Origin: Rhynchospora pubera
Lineage: Eukaryota > Streptophyta > Magnoliopsida > Poales > Cyperaceae
Assembly: GCA_028095005.1 (NCBI GenBank)
Contig: CM051460.1
Coordinates: 112,255,039 to 112,319,038, forward strand
DNA length: 64,000 bases
Direction of reading: 5' to 3'
The notes under the pieces are model-generated. The model ran no database searches. It saw only the letters and a program-made list of their open reading frames with translations, and was not told the origin of the DNA. Position 1 is the stretch's first letter. The number at the start of each line of letters is the position of its first letter. This document shows, in pieces, positions 22,282-33,140 of this stretch. The position numbers were made by a program, and so were the translations under genes.

Positions 22282-23220
22282 CCTACCGTTTTTATATTTT
22301 TATATTTTGCACGTATACCCAACAATAAACAAAGCGAGTTTAGGTTGAGGGCTTGGAAATTCAAAAAAAGAAAAAAGAAACTTGAGGGCTGGAGCCTAAT
22401 AAGACAAAAGGTTTTTGTAATATTTAATGTTAGCCAACACGTGCTCATTCTTGCGTTCGTAGAAGTAGAACTTCATTTTTTTTTATTATTATTATTTTTT
22501 TTTTATCTCAGCCCGTAGGCAGCGTCCGTAGAACTTGAGCCCCAAATGAAAACCTACACTACTAATTTAAAAAAAAAAACCTACACTACTTGAATACTTG
22601 ATCACTTGTGACGCATCTTCCATTTTGCATTGTTCGTCAATTTGTGCTAACATTTGCAAATCAGACTTAATTATTTTTCATTTATTTTGGTAGTACTTAC
22701 TCTACCTAAATCAATAAATTAGCCAAGTTTATCTCCTATGATAATTTTTTTAACTAAATTACAAAAATATGCTTGCAGTAAAATTTTACTATACAATTTT
22801 GTGTCACCTTTTAATGAATATGATAAGATTTTACCTCACCAAGAAAATTTCTGGGTCCTCCCCTAGTCATTGTCTCCATATATAGTCTAAAACTAAATTT
22901 CATCTCTTAATTTGTCCTTTCAGTGTGTGATATAGGCATATTTCTTCAATGGAAAATTATTGATGGTCAAAATAAAGGAAGAAAAAAGAAGTATTATTTT
23001 GTCGTCAGTAAAAACAGCATACACTTTTGTTTGGTATTCATGCATGCGTATTGCGTCCTCACACTCAACCCATCACAAAAGAAGACTTTTTCTCTATTAT
23101 TCAAAAAGGCACTCATACAATAAAACAAATTGCACTAGAAAAACAAAGATTTGGTCATTATGAAAATAAAAGTTTTGTTAGTTAAATGGCGCAAAATGTT
23201 TCAATTGGGCGGACGGAAGG
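22282..23220. other. AT-rich spacer downstream of the MITE
   Basis: No gene recognised. Contains a T-rich low-complexity run at about 22478-22505. Confidence 0.4.
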
Positions 23221-23227
23221 GCTGATA

Positions 23228-23659
23228 TGACGTCTCACTAAGGTCATATGATTCTGATCCTTTTAAAATTCATAATTATTTTGTGGAAATTTGGCGGAAA
23301 GGAAATAGTTTATGTAAAATTTTCTAACGCAATGTTGTTATTTTAACGCTTGAAATTCCTACCATACACCTCTCCTTTCACTGACAAGTGGGTGCACGAC
23401 AATTCAACAAAGTCCAAGTGAGCGCACAAATCATTTTCCCTTGTCTCGGTGCATGACGTATCATTGCCCAACAGAAGCCCCACTAAGCCTCTTTTGAGAA
23501 ACAGACTTCGACGGTGCTCAGCTCGCCACCTGTCCACGATCACGGACGAAACCAGTTAAACACCACCACGTGTACTGATGAGGCAATGTGACGTCATCTT
23601 GAGCACATGGTAAAGATACCGACCCACAGTCTCGTGCCTCGTGGTGGCGTATGACGTCA
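23228..23659. promoter_or_regulatory. Cluster of TGACG (bZIP/TGA-type) sites
   Basis: Four TGACG cores lie in about 430 bp: 23228 (TGACGTC), 23454 (TGACGTA), and two perfect TGACGTCA palindromes at 23589-23596 and 23652-23659. The last two form a larger imperfect inverted repeat, AGGCAATGTGACGTCAT and its mirror. A CACGTG G-box lies near 23569. TGACGTCA binds TGA/bZIP factors, which also act with CC-type glutaredoxins. The cluster is 1.2-1.6 kb upstream of the glutaredoxin start, so a link to that gene is inference. Confidence 0.45.
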
Positions 23660-23819
23660 TCAATTGCCTAATATCTTCTTTCTTTATTTCGTGTATTTTT
23701 AGCTTTTCCTTTTGAGGTTTTATTTTTCTTTTTTGCGACCAATCGCATGTCAAGCTTGGACATCCTGTGACTTGGGTGGGCCCCAACTTCCTGTTTGCTT
23801 GGCGAAGGTGTCGCACAAA

Positions 23820-24770
23820 AATATGTCATTGGAGATTCCACTCAAAAAACTGGTGCATGTTTTAATCGGAGTGTCAACAATGCTCGTTTGATCCGATCAC
23901 ATTTTTTATTTGATAATGCAAGGAGAAAAGACAAGAAAAGCAGAATTCGAAAAAAAAATTTGTATAAATAGAACGTCAGCTGGTAATATGTACGAATTTG
24001 TTTTTAGTTTGCAGACAATATATGGCAGCTCAAAGTATGTTTTGCATAAATTATATGCGCGAATCAAAAGATACGTTTTAGTTCTTAATTTGAAAAAAAA
24101 AATAGAATTCATTCTGTTTTGCATTTCCATGTATAATAATGATAATTCTTTGTAATATTCTTTTATAAGTTTTAAAAAGTGTTGAATTTTACATTTTAGC
24201 AAGATAGAATTAATTATTGATTTCTAAGATAAATGCGACAATTCACAAAAATTATAGAAGCCTTTAAAACTCGATGACTTCGTTGTGAACATATGTGGGG
24301 CGCTCTAAATGCACTCTTGTTCATCGCTATATTTTATTTTAACTTTTATTTGATGTTATATATATTTTATTATTAAAAAACGTTAAACTTACACTTGATT
24401 GTAAATAATACTGTTTTTTTTAATATTATTTATCATATCAAATGACTAAAGTATCTTTCTACTCAATTATTTCTATCTTCTAAACTTAACGTTAAACTTA
24501 CACTTGATTGTAAATTATGTTATTTTTTATAGAATTTATCATGTCAAATGACTGCACTGCAATATCTTTCTAGGCAAATATTACTAGATCTTCTAAACTT
24601 TTTATTTTAATATTCCTAAGGCTCTCTGCACTCCACAATAAATAATCAAGAATATCTCTTAAAAAAATAATAATCAAGAATAATTTTTCTTGCTTTTTGT
24701 GTTGCGTACACATTTAATGGGAGACCAGTCCATTAAAGGAGCATAATATATACAATTATACATGAGTGCC
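23820..24770. other. AT-rich sequence between the TGACG cluster and the glutaredoxin promoter
   Basis: No gene recognised. Contains a direct repeat of the phrase CGTTAAACTTACACTTGATT (about 24381 and 24490). Confidence 0.45.
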
Positions 24771-24775
24771 TCGCC

Positions 24776-24793
24776 TCTTATATTATATATATG
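24776..24793 (+). promoter_or_regulatory. TATA box of the glutaredoxin gene
   Basis: CTCTTATATTATATATATGC is the strongest TATA-like stretch upstream of the glutaredoxin start codon and lies 60-80 bp before it, giving a short leader. Confidence 0.55.
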
Positions 24794-24854
24794 CCAGCAT
24801 TTTCTCTTTAAAGTTCCTCCATTCCAATAATTAGTCATAGAATCAGAATCCCAA

Positions 24855-25214
24855 TTGCTCTTTCAGCATCAGAACATGCAAAGCTTAAGTCTAAGGTGCG
24901 AGCCAGTCCATGTAGACGGCCACGAGGGAGCAGGCGATTGGATTCGACGGCTAATAAATGAGAGTCCCATCGTTGTACTAAGCCGGAAAGGATGCTTCAT
25001 GTGCCACGTCATGCGACACCTCCTCACCTCAATTGGGGCCCACCCTTCAGTGATTGAACTGGAAGAGGCCGAGGCATCTGTAGCGGCGGCCACTCTACCG
25101 GCGTTATTTGTTGGCGGTAACCTGGTCGGTGGGTTAGAGGGGCTTGTCGGGCTCCACCTGAGCGGAGCCCTCGTGCCCCGGCTTGTTCAGGCAGGGGCAA
25201 TTGGGTCATATTAG
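24855..25214 (+). CDS. CC-type (ROXY) glutaredoxin
   Basis: Intronless, 119 aa from the first ATG; the second in-frame ATG at 24876 gives 112 aa and is equally plausible. CC-type glutaredoxins of land plants use glutathione and modulate TGA bZIP factors in development and stress responses. The thioredoxin fold starts near residue 30; the active site is C47-F-M-C50 in VVLSRKGCFMCHVMRHLL, where most family members have CCMC, CCMS or CCLC. The cis-proline region TLPALFVGGNLVGG and the HLSGALVP.L..AGA block near the end are typical. The tail reads AGAIGSY in place of the usual ALWL motif that ROXY proteins use to bind TGA factors. No lesions. Confidence 0.9.
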   Translation: MLFQHQNMQSLSLRCEPVHVDGHEGAGDWIRRLINESPIVVLSRKGCFMCHVMRHLLTSIGAHPSVIELEEAEASVAAATLPALFVGGNLVGGLEGLVGLHLSGALVPRLVQAGAIGSY

Positions 25215-25695
25215 AATTTTAATGATCGCTGTTGGTTTAGAGAAAAGGTTTAGCATGAGTGGAAATGTTTTATAAATTCTCTATTGGTTAATGCATGCCC
25301 TTGTCTAGTTGTGCTTGTGCACAAAGGAAAAATGAATAGTTAGGCAGAAAGAGGGCTTAATGCAAGATAATTGCGGTTTATAAGGTCATAAGGTGATAAT
25401 GTGGAGCACATTTTCACCCAAGTAATGGAGTAAGAAATGATGTTATTGAGTAGCTGTAAATGATAAGAAGATTGCTTACAGAAGAAAGAGGTTGTAAAAA
25501 CAAAGAATATTTAGTTGGTGTTTATTGCTTATTTATTGGGTGCTTAATTAATTACATTGTTTAGCTCTTTGCCTTTAAATTCTCACTTGGATTAGTAGAA
25601 GTATATGTCAAATTAACGACAATTTTCGAGCATATGACGTACTTGGGAGTTAGGACTCAATATAACAAAAAATTATATTTCTGTAATGATCGACT

Positions 25696-25753
25696 ATATA
25701 TATATATATGCTAGTAATAATAATAATAATAATCATCATCATCATCATCATCT
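25696..25753. repeat. Compound microsatellite (TA)n-(AAT)n-(CAT)n
   Basis: Three simple repeats follow each other directly: TATATATATA, then AATAATAATAAT, then CATCATCATCAT. Confidence 0.9.
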
Positions 25754-25815
25754 AACGATACGAAAGATTTAAAGTTACAGCTTACCTAGTTGAATTGAAC
25801 AATCAGTCCAAAGAG

Positions 25816-25835
25816 GGGGGGGGGGGGGGTGGGGT
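25816..25835 (+). repeat. Poly(G) tract
   Basis: About 16 consecutive G followed by TGGGG. Such a run could form a G-quadruplex and is prone to sequencing error. Confidence 0.8.
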
Positions 25836-26106
25836 TGTTAGTTTGTAGCGGTAGGCGGTAGCATGGATAAAAGCCGTTCTTATATAAGATAATTAACAAC
25901 TAAACATTATATTTATGTGATAATGTTTAATCATCCATTTAATTAACATAATTTTAAATTATAAAATTTAATTTTTAAAATATTTTAAAAAGTTTTGTTA
26001 AATTAATAATTTATATGCTTTTAAATGATGAGCCTAATAATATATTTTTGTAAATTTATGATATTAATAATGTGCATATAGTACATAAATCAGAAGAGCA
26101 ACATTT

Positions 26107-26471
26107 TAGTGCCACCACTTTTGGTTGCCACAACATCATATTTTATCAATATTTAAAAATTAGAAAATTTAAATGAAGAATTCAAACCGTTGATCTTATT
26201 AAATGTAATGAGCGATTTGATACTTGATCAAGTGGTCAATAAATGAGCAAATTTGGTTAACTGTGGCTGATTAATTCAAATAAGTTCATCATTTTATTAT
26301 GTAATCAAGTATCAAATCAACTCCAAATTTTATAAACTTATATGAAAACACATCTCTCGTTAAATTGAACAAGATTATCGAATTGGATTCAGCGTTTGAA
26401 TTGTAAAATTTTTATATATTGGTAAAATATGAAGTTGTGGTAATTTATGGCAACCAAAAGTGGTGACACTA
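26107..26471. mobile_element. Foldback MITE (family A, copy 2)
   Basis: The left end TAGTGCCACCACTTTTGGTT is mirrored by AACCAAAAGTGGTGACACTA at the right (one mismatch), and the halves pair further in (CAAACCGTTGATCTTATT and complement; TGATACTTGATCAAG and complement). The TTTTGGTTGCC end and the AAACCGTTGATCTTATT motif are shared with 8455-8862. No coding capacity. Confidence 0.8.
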
Positions 26472-27090
26472 GAACCTTGCCCAAATCGGAATTCATATTT
26501 ATTATATATATATTATTATGTAGAGATTATTAAAATTATTATTTTATTCAATAAATATCTCATGTCGGGCTAAACTTTAAACGGACAAAGGCGGGTACAA
26601 ATAAGAATAAAAATTACAAGTAAAATATAAGACCTCAATCTGTCAGTACTTCGTCACCGTTGACGATCTAAAATTAAAAGGGAACTGTTTTTTGCAATCC
26701 ATGAAACAATGGCTGTACATCTCTGAGATCTCTCCACGAAAAGATATGCTTACAGCTTTAATTTCTAACTTTTACAAAAAAATTCGGACAAAAAGAAAAG
26801 CTGAAACCGAAATTAATTATTTTGCAGAGAAATGCATCAGAAGTTTCTTACCTAAAAAGAGAAAAATTGCAGTGTCACAAAGTTGCAATCGTTTTTTTTT
26901 TCTTTGTTGTCCTACTATACTCTCAAAATAAAACATTAAAAAAAATTAACCGCTTATTTTGTTTTATTTTCACGAGAAATGTACAAAATGTAAAATTACA
27001 TATATAATTATTGATTTCCTTATGCACAAAATCAAAGTAAGAAAAATTGATTAACACCATTGCACAAAATGCAATTGCTTGCCATCACTG
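26472..27090. other. AT-rich intergenic sequence
   Basis: No gene recognised; short frames at 26692-27007 have no known domain. Confidence 0.4.
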
Positions 27091-27762
27091 AGCACTGAGC
27101 AGGAGGACCGTCCAGCGCACAGAATCCGGACCGTTGATAAATCCAACGGCCTGCGTTATTTCCTCTCCTCTCCCACTGTTATTGGATCGGATTGAAGTAA
27201 ATAACTACCAAAGCTTAGTATGATTGTTAACCCGTCCGCCTGCTCTCGAAAGCTCCTCCTCGACGAATACTCTCGAGGTTCCGGCTCCTTTTGAAGCAAC
27301 CAATCAGCGCCTCCACCTCCTCTCGAAGCATGCAGATCGGCACCTCCGCATCCTCGCGAAAGTAACCCAACCCAACCAGCAGCGCCTCCGCGAAGCGACC
27401 CTAGCCTTCCTCTACTTCTTGCCATGTAAACCTTTTCTCCTCCTCTATCCACCTCTAGCGACATTGTAGGTTGAATTGGTAAGCTATCGGTTAATTGATC
27501 TAGTACTCAAAACCAATTGAAGCTTGTAATGTAGTAGTAAATGGATATGCTATTTATTCAATCAATTCAGAATTAGTAACTTGGAATGCAGAATTAGTAA
27601 ATGGAATGCATGCTTCTTGCGTTCCATTCTGTTGGACTAAATAGATGTTATTTATTCAACCAATTCTCTTGTACTATGCACGTTGAAGCTTGAAAATGCT
27701 ATTTACTCAAAACCAATTGAAGCTTCTAATGTTTCCTTCCAACTTGTTCCCTTACTTGTTTC
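27091..27762 (+). other. GC-richer leader-like sequence of unknown origin
   Basis: 27100-27470 is GC-richer and has the look of a plant first exon and leader (dense CTCC/CGAAG words). An ATG at 27220 opens a 24-codon frame; neither it nor the 81-codon frame at 27224 has a recognisable domain. Two copies of the phrase AAACCAATTGAAGCTT (about 27510 and 27710) bracket part of the sequence before the Copia fragment. It may be the broken 5' end of a host gene. Confidence 0.3.
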
Positions 27763-28273
27763 GTAGTGTGGTGGGTGCCCTCCAGTATGCCACTTTAACT
27801 ACACCAGAAATTTCCTTTACTGTGAACAAGCTATCCCAATTTATGCATGCTCCTATAGAATCTCACTGGGTTGCAGCCAAGAGAGTATTACGGTATCTCT
27901 CTGGCACAATAAACCAGGGTTTAACAATTCACTCAGCTTCTTCAAATGCAATACATGCCTATAGTGATGCGGATTGGGCCGGCAACATTGATGATAGACG
28001 ATCCACTTCTGGATTTTGTGTTTATCTTGGCAAAAACCTGGTTTCTTGGTGTGCAAAAAAGCAACCCACTGTTTCGAGGTCAAGCACAGAGGCTGAGTAC
28101 AGGTCTCTTGCGCTTACTTGCACTGAAATTCTCTGGTTACAGTTCTTGCTAAAGGAATTACGGGTTCAATTGGATGCAAAACCCATCTTGTGGTGTGACA
28201 ACATAGGAGCCACATTTTTGGCAATTAACCCCATGTTCAATGCACGCACAAAGCATATAGAAATTGATTATCA
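27763..28273 (+). mobile_element. Copia retrotransposon pol fragment (RNase H), part 1
   Basis: The reading frame 27763-28273 carries the end of the Ty1/Copia polyprotein: RSVVGALQYATLTTPEI, KRVLRYLSGT, then the RNase H region with YSDADWAG, DDRRSTSGFCV, SWCAKKQPTVSRSSTEAEYR and NARTKHIEIDYH. The catalytic acidic residues are visible (SDADWAG, STEAEYR). Upstream pol, integrase, gag and 5' LTR are missing. The frame is cut after IEIDY-H by a Helitron and resumes at 32713. Confidence 0.85.
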
Positions 28274-28284
28274 CTAGCTATTGT

Positions 28285-28301
28285 ATCGTGCTCCGCGCGA
28301 T
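28285..28301 (-). other. Helitron 3'-terminal hairpin
   Basis: ATCGTGC-TCC-GCGCGAT pairs over seven positions with one G-T wobble. It stands 7 nt from the CTAG terminus, 11 nt from the insertion point, which is the normal Helitron stop-signal position. Confidence 0.8.
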
Positions 28302-30424
28302 ATCAGATCAACATGAAATAATTATATTGTTTGATTTAGTAGATTCGTTGTTTGTTAATAGGAGATTCACGATCAATCTGAGTTTGACTGTTTAGCAAGT
28401 AGATGAACTTGAGAAAGGAAAAAGGAGACCTGAGGATTTTTGTATTCTGGTGAATTTTGATAAATCAAGTTCGGACTATTCACTACTTTGAAGGACATTC
28501 CATACACCATTGCAGTGGAAAGCGATTTATTGAGCGTAGGTGATTTGGTACAAAGGGCATAACTAATAATTATATGAAATGGATTTGTTAATTGGCAGTT
28601 TGAAAGAGGATAGAGTGAAAGAAAGTTGATGAAGTTGTTTTTGGTAGTTCTCGTTGCGTATATATTTTTTTTAATGATGCAATTGATAATGATCTAAGTC
28701 AGGAGGCTTGTTTTTGTACTGCTATCGAATAGTTATAATGTTACATAGCACGCAAAACTTTAATCACCAATCAGCAAGGTTAACTTGAGGGGATTAGTAC
28801 ATTGATTGTTAACCTAACTATCATGCTTGTCGGCAATCGAATTCACTAAATTGGAATATATAGAAGAACAAAACAATAGATTTAATCTAACTCAGTCAGC
28901 ATATTCCTTGTCATAGCATATAAGAATGCCTCCTTGATTACAAACAGCTTAGCACGGAAAGAATCTTGAAGGGTATAATTGAAATAACCCATCTCCAAAA
29001 GCCTGCCATTGTAATAGACGAAAAGAATATTGAATGTATATATACATCATCTACATCTTAGCTATATAAAACTGGATCTATGAGTATATGCAAACATGTT
29101 TAAATGAAAAAGATAAATTTTAAAATTTAATTGTGGTACAAAAAGCATCCTATACTATCTGTTTAGAACGATTATATTTAGGTAACTAAACTCTATTTTT
29201 CAAAACTGTTGAAAATCTGAAACTTAGATGTAGAAGCAATAAAAAAAATGAATAGCAACGATATCCTCACTTAGATAGTATGGATAGAGGTGATAGACCC
29301 TTGTTGGTTGCTGTACTACGCTCTTGTAAACCTCCAAGATAAGTGGCAAGGGTTGGCTGAAAACCCAAAAAGGTAGATGCCTCAGAGTTCACTCCAAAGT
29401 GTGCTTTCCACAAAACTTCTTCTTATCCACAAACCACAAATAACACCATTTGCATCTAAATAATTAATGTATAGCAATTTTATTAGTGTTCAGACCCAAA
29501 ATTTTTATATTTTGAAGTACCACTAAGAAAATTTAGACATATATATTTGTATAAACACTTTTTTGAAGATCAGATTTTTTTTTTCTTTTACATTCTGTTA
29601 TTTATCACTTTTTTTTGTCCTTTTATGAAGGTGAAGAAAACCTAGATGAAATATATTAATAGAGAGAGATTTAACTATAATAACATACCCAGTTAAGCCA
29701 AATATATTCCACCTGAAATAATCCTAAGCCGCAATAAACTTCCTATTCTCTAGCTAAATGGACCAAAATGCCCCTAAAAAGGATTTGTTCAACAACATGT
29801 TTTCACCTCCTCTCTATCATGCGCATGAGTTCCAATGATCCTACCAACTACCAGTATAGGCACTAAGCCATAAATTTCGATAATAAGCAACCAATATCGA
29901 AACGATTGGTCAGAAATAAGAAAATCAAAATGAAAAAAATGAAAATGAAGTGAAACAGGAAATAAGAAACTCTTCATTGAGCTTATTTCCAACTGATTGG
30001 TTCTAAGTTGCTTATTATTTAACTTTATGGCCATATGGTATTAAACTATTAACAATCGTTGAATATTGATTCTCCAAAACGACTATCAATTTACTACCTG
30101 ATATTTTTTTCAAACATATGGATTGCCAATTGTTGAATATTTTTCAATTGAAATTCAAATTTCATCTAATACCCAAGTAAAACCTAGAGAAAGCTTCTCA
30201 ATCATAGTTTTGCATGAACATGAAGATAAAAATGTTGAAGTGCAAATAAGAGTACAAACTTTGTAAAAAATAGTTCTAGAATAGTTATGTACTAGCTTGC
30301 AGAAATAGAGGTCTTGTTGATCACCATTAGGACTAACACTACCATGACCCATGGCTGATTGAGAGTTGACAGTGATTGAGCGACATTAATGGCTTCAACA
30401 GCTGCATTTAAAATCCAAGTGCAA

Positions 30425-30475
30425 TTATTTGTGCAATCAACGCAATCCACCGTACAATCAACGCAATCCACCGCA
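30425..30475. repeat. Short tandem duplication inside the Helitron
   Basis: CAATCAACGCAATCCACCG occurs twice in direct succession, with a small linker. Confidence 0.8.
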
Positions 30476-32712
30476 TATGACACACTCTTTTATTCCTTCA
30501 TTTTTGCAATTATTTGTGCAAACAAATGATAATATTTAAAAAATAATATGGTTTACCACCATACAAATGGATAAGGTTCATTTTCTCTCCGGTGCAATTT
30601 CTCATTGCTCTCTGCTTGCTTCCTTTCGATCCTCATTTTAGCATTGCCTCTATGAGATAAAATCAAATGAATCGACTCAATTTTACCTGATCTTTCATTA
30701 AAAGTTGATAGACCTGTTATTTTAAAATAATTTGTATCAAAACTAAATATATTAAAATTAATTATTGTGATAGTTTGTTGGTACGACCGTCTCTTTTTTT
30801 GCCCCCTTGTATCTATTTCTTTTTTCTATCTCGTCTGAATTGATAATAAGTTCAGTCACTATATAGCATCACAAAAGCAAAACCATATATAAGTACCGCC
30901 ATAGAAGTGATCTAGACTGCAAACAAAATAGGATTTCAATATTGAGTAACATATTATCTCAAATTAAAAAATTTAAATGGGCATGACCTAAGCTCTTTGT
31001 AAATCATGTAAATTTATGTTAATACAGTGTTTATGAACCTTTTTCCTAAACTAAATTTATGTAAACAAAGTTACTTGATATTAATAAAGTCGCATCAAGC
31101 CCTTCTTATCCTGAAGTGAACTATAACTCTTTACGTATGCATGGGCTTCAGTTCCTTTTGGCTCTCCACACCTATAGACTATAACACATCAGTTCTAGAT
31201 TGTTAGCAAAATTTTCATAGATAAAAGTTATGAAGAAATATGAAGCTTCTAAGGTGTAGATTCAAAAACTAAGGTAAGAGAATAAAATAAAAGATATGAA
31301 ATAAAAAGAAAAGTTCAACCAATCTCTAAAGTACGAACCTGAACAGTCATTGGAATTTCATGTTGCTGACTTGGCATGCATTTCTTCATAACTGTAGAGA
31401 AACAATTAACGACTCAATTACAACCAACTATTATGAGCATAAAATTGTTGAGAATAGAAAAAATTGCTCTATTAGAACTTTAGATTATATCATATTACTT
31501 GTGAAAAATTGCATGTCCCTGTAATGTTAAACAGAATATGGTCGTTGCCAGATAGTGTTTAGGGTACTGGTATGGTGCTATCTGCATGATAGCTTTCCTG
31601 TAAAGCTAGAAACTGATAATAGGAACAATACAAAAATTAATAGCTAACTTTATTTCTCTCAAATGATAAATTAATAGTCTAAATTTTCATCCACACGATA
31701 GCAAACACATTCCTTTTTTCATATGAACTTTCGTTTGGGCCAATCTCAAATTTGGTGCTAAAATCCAGAAAACAAAAATGGAACAACGCTTTTGCCTTAG
31801 TTTTCAGCTCATTCCACCAGTATATGAGTCAACAACACAGGTTCGAAATTTAGAAATTTACAAAAATGAAAAGTCAAATTTAACAAACATTAAAGGTGGA
31901 TTAGCTCATATCAGTAAGAATGAAAGCTTCTTAACAGAACAACTCAAAATAAGAAAATGAGGAGAAAAAAAATCCTAAAATTTGCAGCATATTTTCCGTA
32001 GAAACAACAAAGCACATAAAACAAACTCGAGGCACAAAACACACACGATTGGCACAATTTTTACCAGATCGCCCCCCAAATCCCAACCCAAAGGAACAAA
32101 ATACCACCACAATGGCAACAATGTAAAGATCAAAAAATCGGAAGCATACTTTCAAGATAAATTTAAAAAACAGGGAAAAAAAAACAACCAAACCCCTCAT
32201 AGAGAACCCAAAATAGCATAGTGCAAAGAGAAGTGGATGCTGCAACTAAAAAAAAGAAAAAAAAGGAGGAAAGACCAAAAAAATCATGGACAAACCACAG
32301 GAAACGACCAAAGAAGAAGAGGCAATAGCAAAGAAAAAGAGAGTAGGAGGAGCTAGGAAAAAATACTCGCAGAACAACAGTTCCATCCAGACCCTTCTAG
32401 AGGTAGTACCTGACGAACCACGCTGATCCGTGCAGAGCAAAGCGACCGCAAGGTAAAGGAGGCAAGTACTCCGTAATGGGCAAAAGGGAAGAGGTAGATC
32501 TGCTGCGGCGAAAGTTTATTGATATGCGCAGAACAGAAACAGCAAGGAGCAAACAAACTGCAACATAAGACCGGAAGAACACAGCCAGCTCAGCGCTAGC
32601 CCACGCGGAGAAGTAAGACCAAGAACGAAGGGCTGAGATGAAGCGCCTGAGAAGGAATGAACGGCTGGATAATTCTACAGTTCCAAGAGGTTTGAAATTG
32701 AGGTATTTATGA

Positions 32713-32872
32713 TTTTGTGAGGGAACAAGTTGCAGCCAAACAAATTGAGGTGAAGTTCATATGCTCGGCAGATCAGCTGAGTGATATCATGACCAAGCCT
32801 TTGCCCTCACCTCGTTTTGAGTATCTTAGAGACAAGCTCAATCTGCATTGCAACCCATTGGCTTGAGGGGGG
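32713..32872 (+). mobile_element. Copia pol fragment, part 2 (C-terminus)
   Basis: Continues the frame of 27763-28273: FVREQVAAKQIEVKFICSAD, QLSDIMTKPLP, FEYLRDKLNLHC, then a stop. This is the standard end of Copia RNase H. A polypurine tract (TTGAGGGGGG, 32863-32872) follows directly. Confidence 0.85.
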
Positions 32873-33140
32873 TGTGATAAGCTACATAATTGACTGCTGC
32901 AGAATGGCCACAGGGACTGAGAAATAGAGCAGTTACACAACTTATGTTTCTGGTAAAGATGAATGCTGTAACAAACCGTAGTTAGCTATTTTCAGTTAGA
33001 GAACCTTTCTGTTTTTGTTTCAGGATAGCTATAAATAAATGTACAGATACATTGTAAAGGAGTGAGAAAGTATCAATACAAAGATTTGTTCTTTCTCCTC
33101 TACTGTTCTTCTCTGTTACTTTTCTATTGCATTTTAAACA
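32873..33140 (+). mobile_element. 3' LTR of the Helitron-split Copia element
   Basis: Starts TGTGATAAG straight after the polypurine tract and probably ends TTTTAAACA at 33140 (TG...CA). A TATA-like motif (GCTATAAATAAATG) lies near 33028. Length is about 268 bp. There is no 5' partner in the window, as the element is truncated on its left. Confidence 0.7.

Larger units (their letters stand above)
25215..26106. other. Glutaredoxin 3' flank with simple repeats
   Basis: Contains compound microsatellites and a poly(G) run (separate entries). The rest is AT-rich without recognised genes. Confidence 0.45.
28274..32712 (-). mobile_element. Non-autonomous Helitron inserted in the Copia pol gene
   Basis: On the minus strand the insert starts TCATAAATACCTC and ends CTAG, between host A and T, with no target duplication: all Helitron hallmarks. 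A 7-bp-stem hairpin (28285-28301, loop TCC, one wobble) lies 7 nt inside the CTAG end. Removing 28274-32712 (4,439 bp) restores the Copia reading frame without loss (IDYHFVRE). No RepHel helicase is encoded. Minus-strand segments with exon-like character exist (32640-32400 with a GT donor, 29420-29290, 29005-28890), but I cannot assign them to a gene. It is likely an agenic or gene-fragment-carrying Helitron. Confidence 0.85.

Noticed and set aside
27224..27469. 81-codon frame in the GC-rich leader-like region
   Set aside because: Alternative frames are equally open and no family matches; kept only as an unexplained stretch.
28890..29420. Minus-strand exon-like frames in the Helitron (for example the stretch ending FRAKLFVIKEAFLYAMTRN)
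   Set aside because: A faint likeness to RVT_3 RNase H was considered but is too weak to assign; left as unnamed Helitron cargo.
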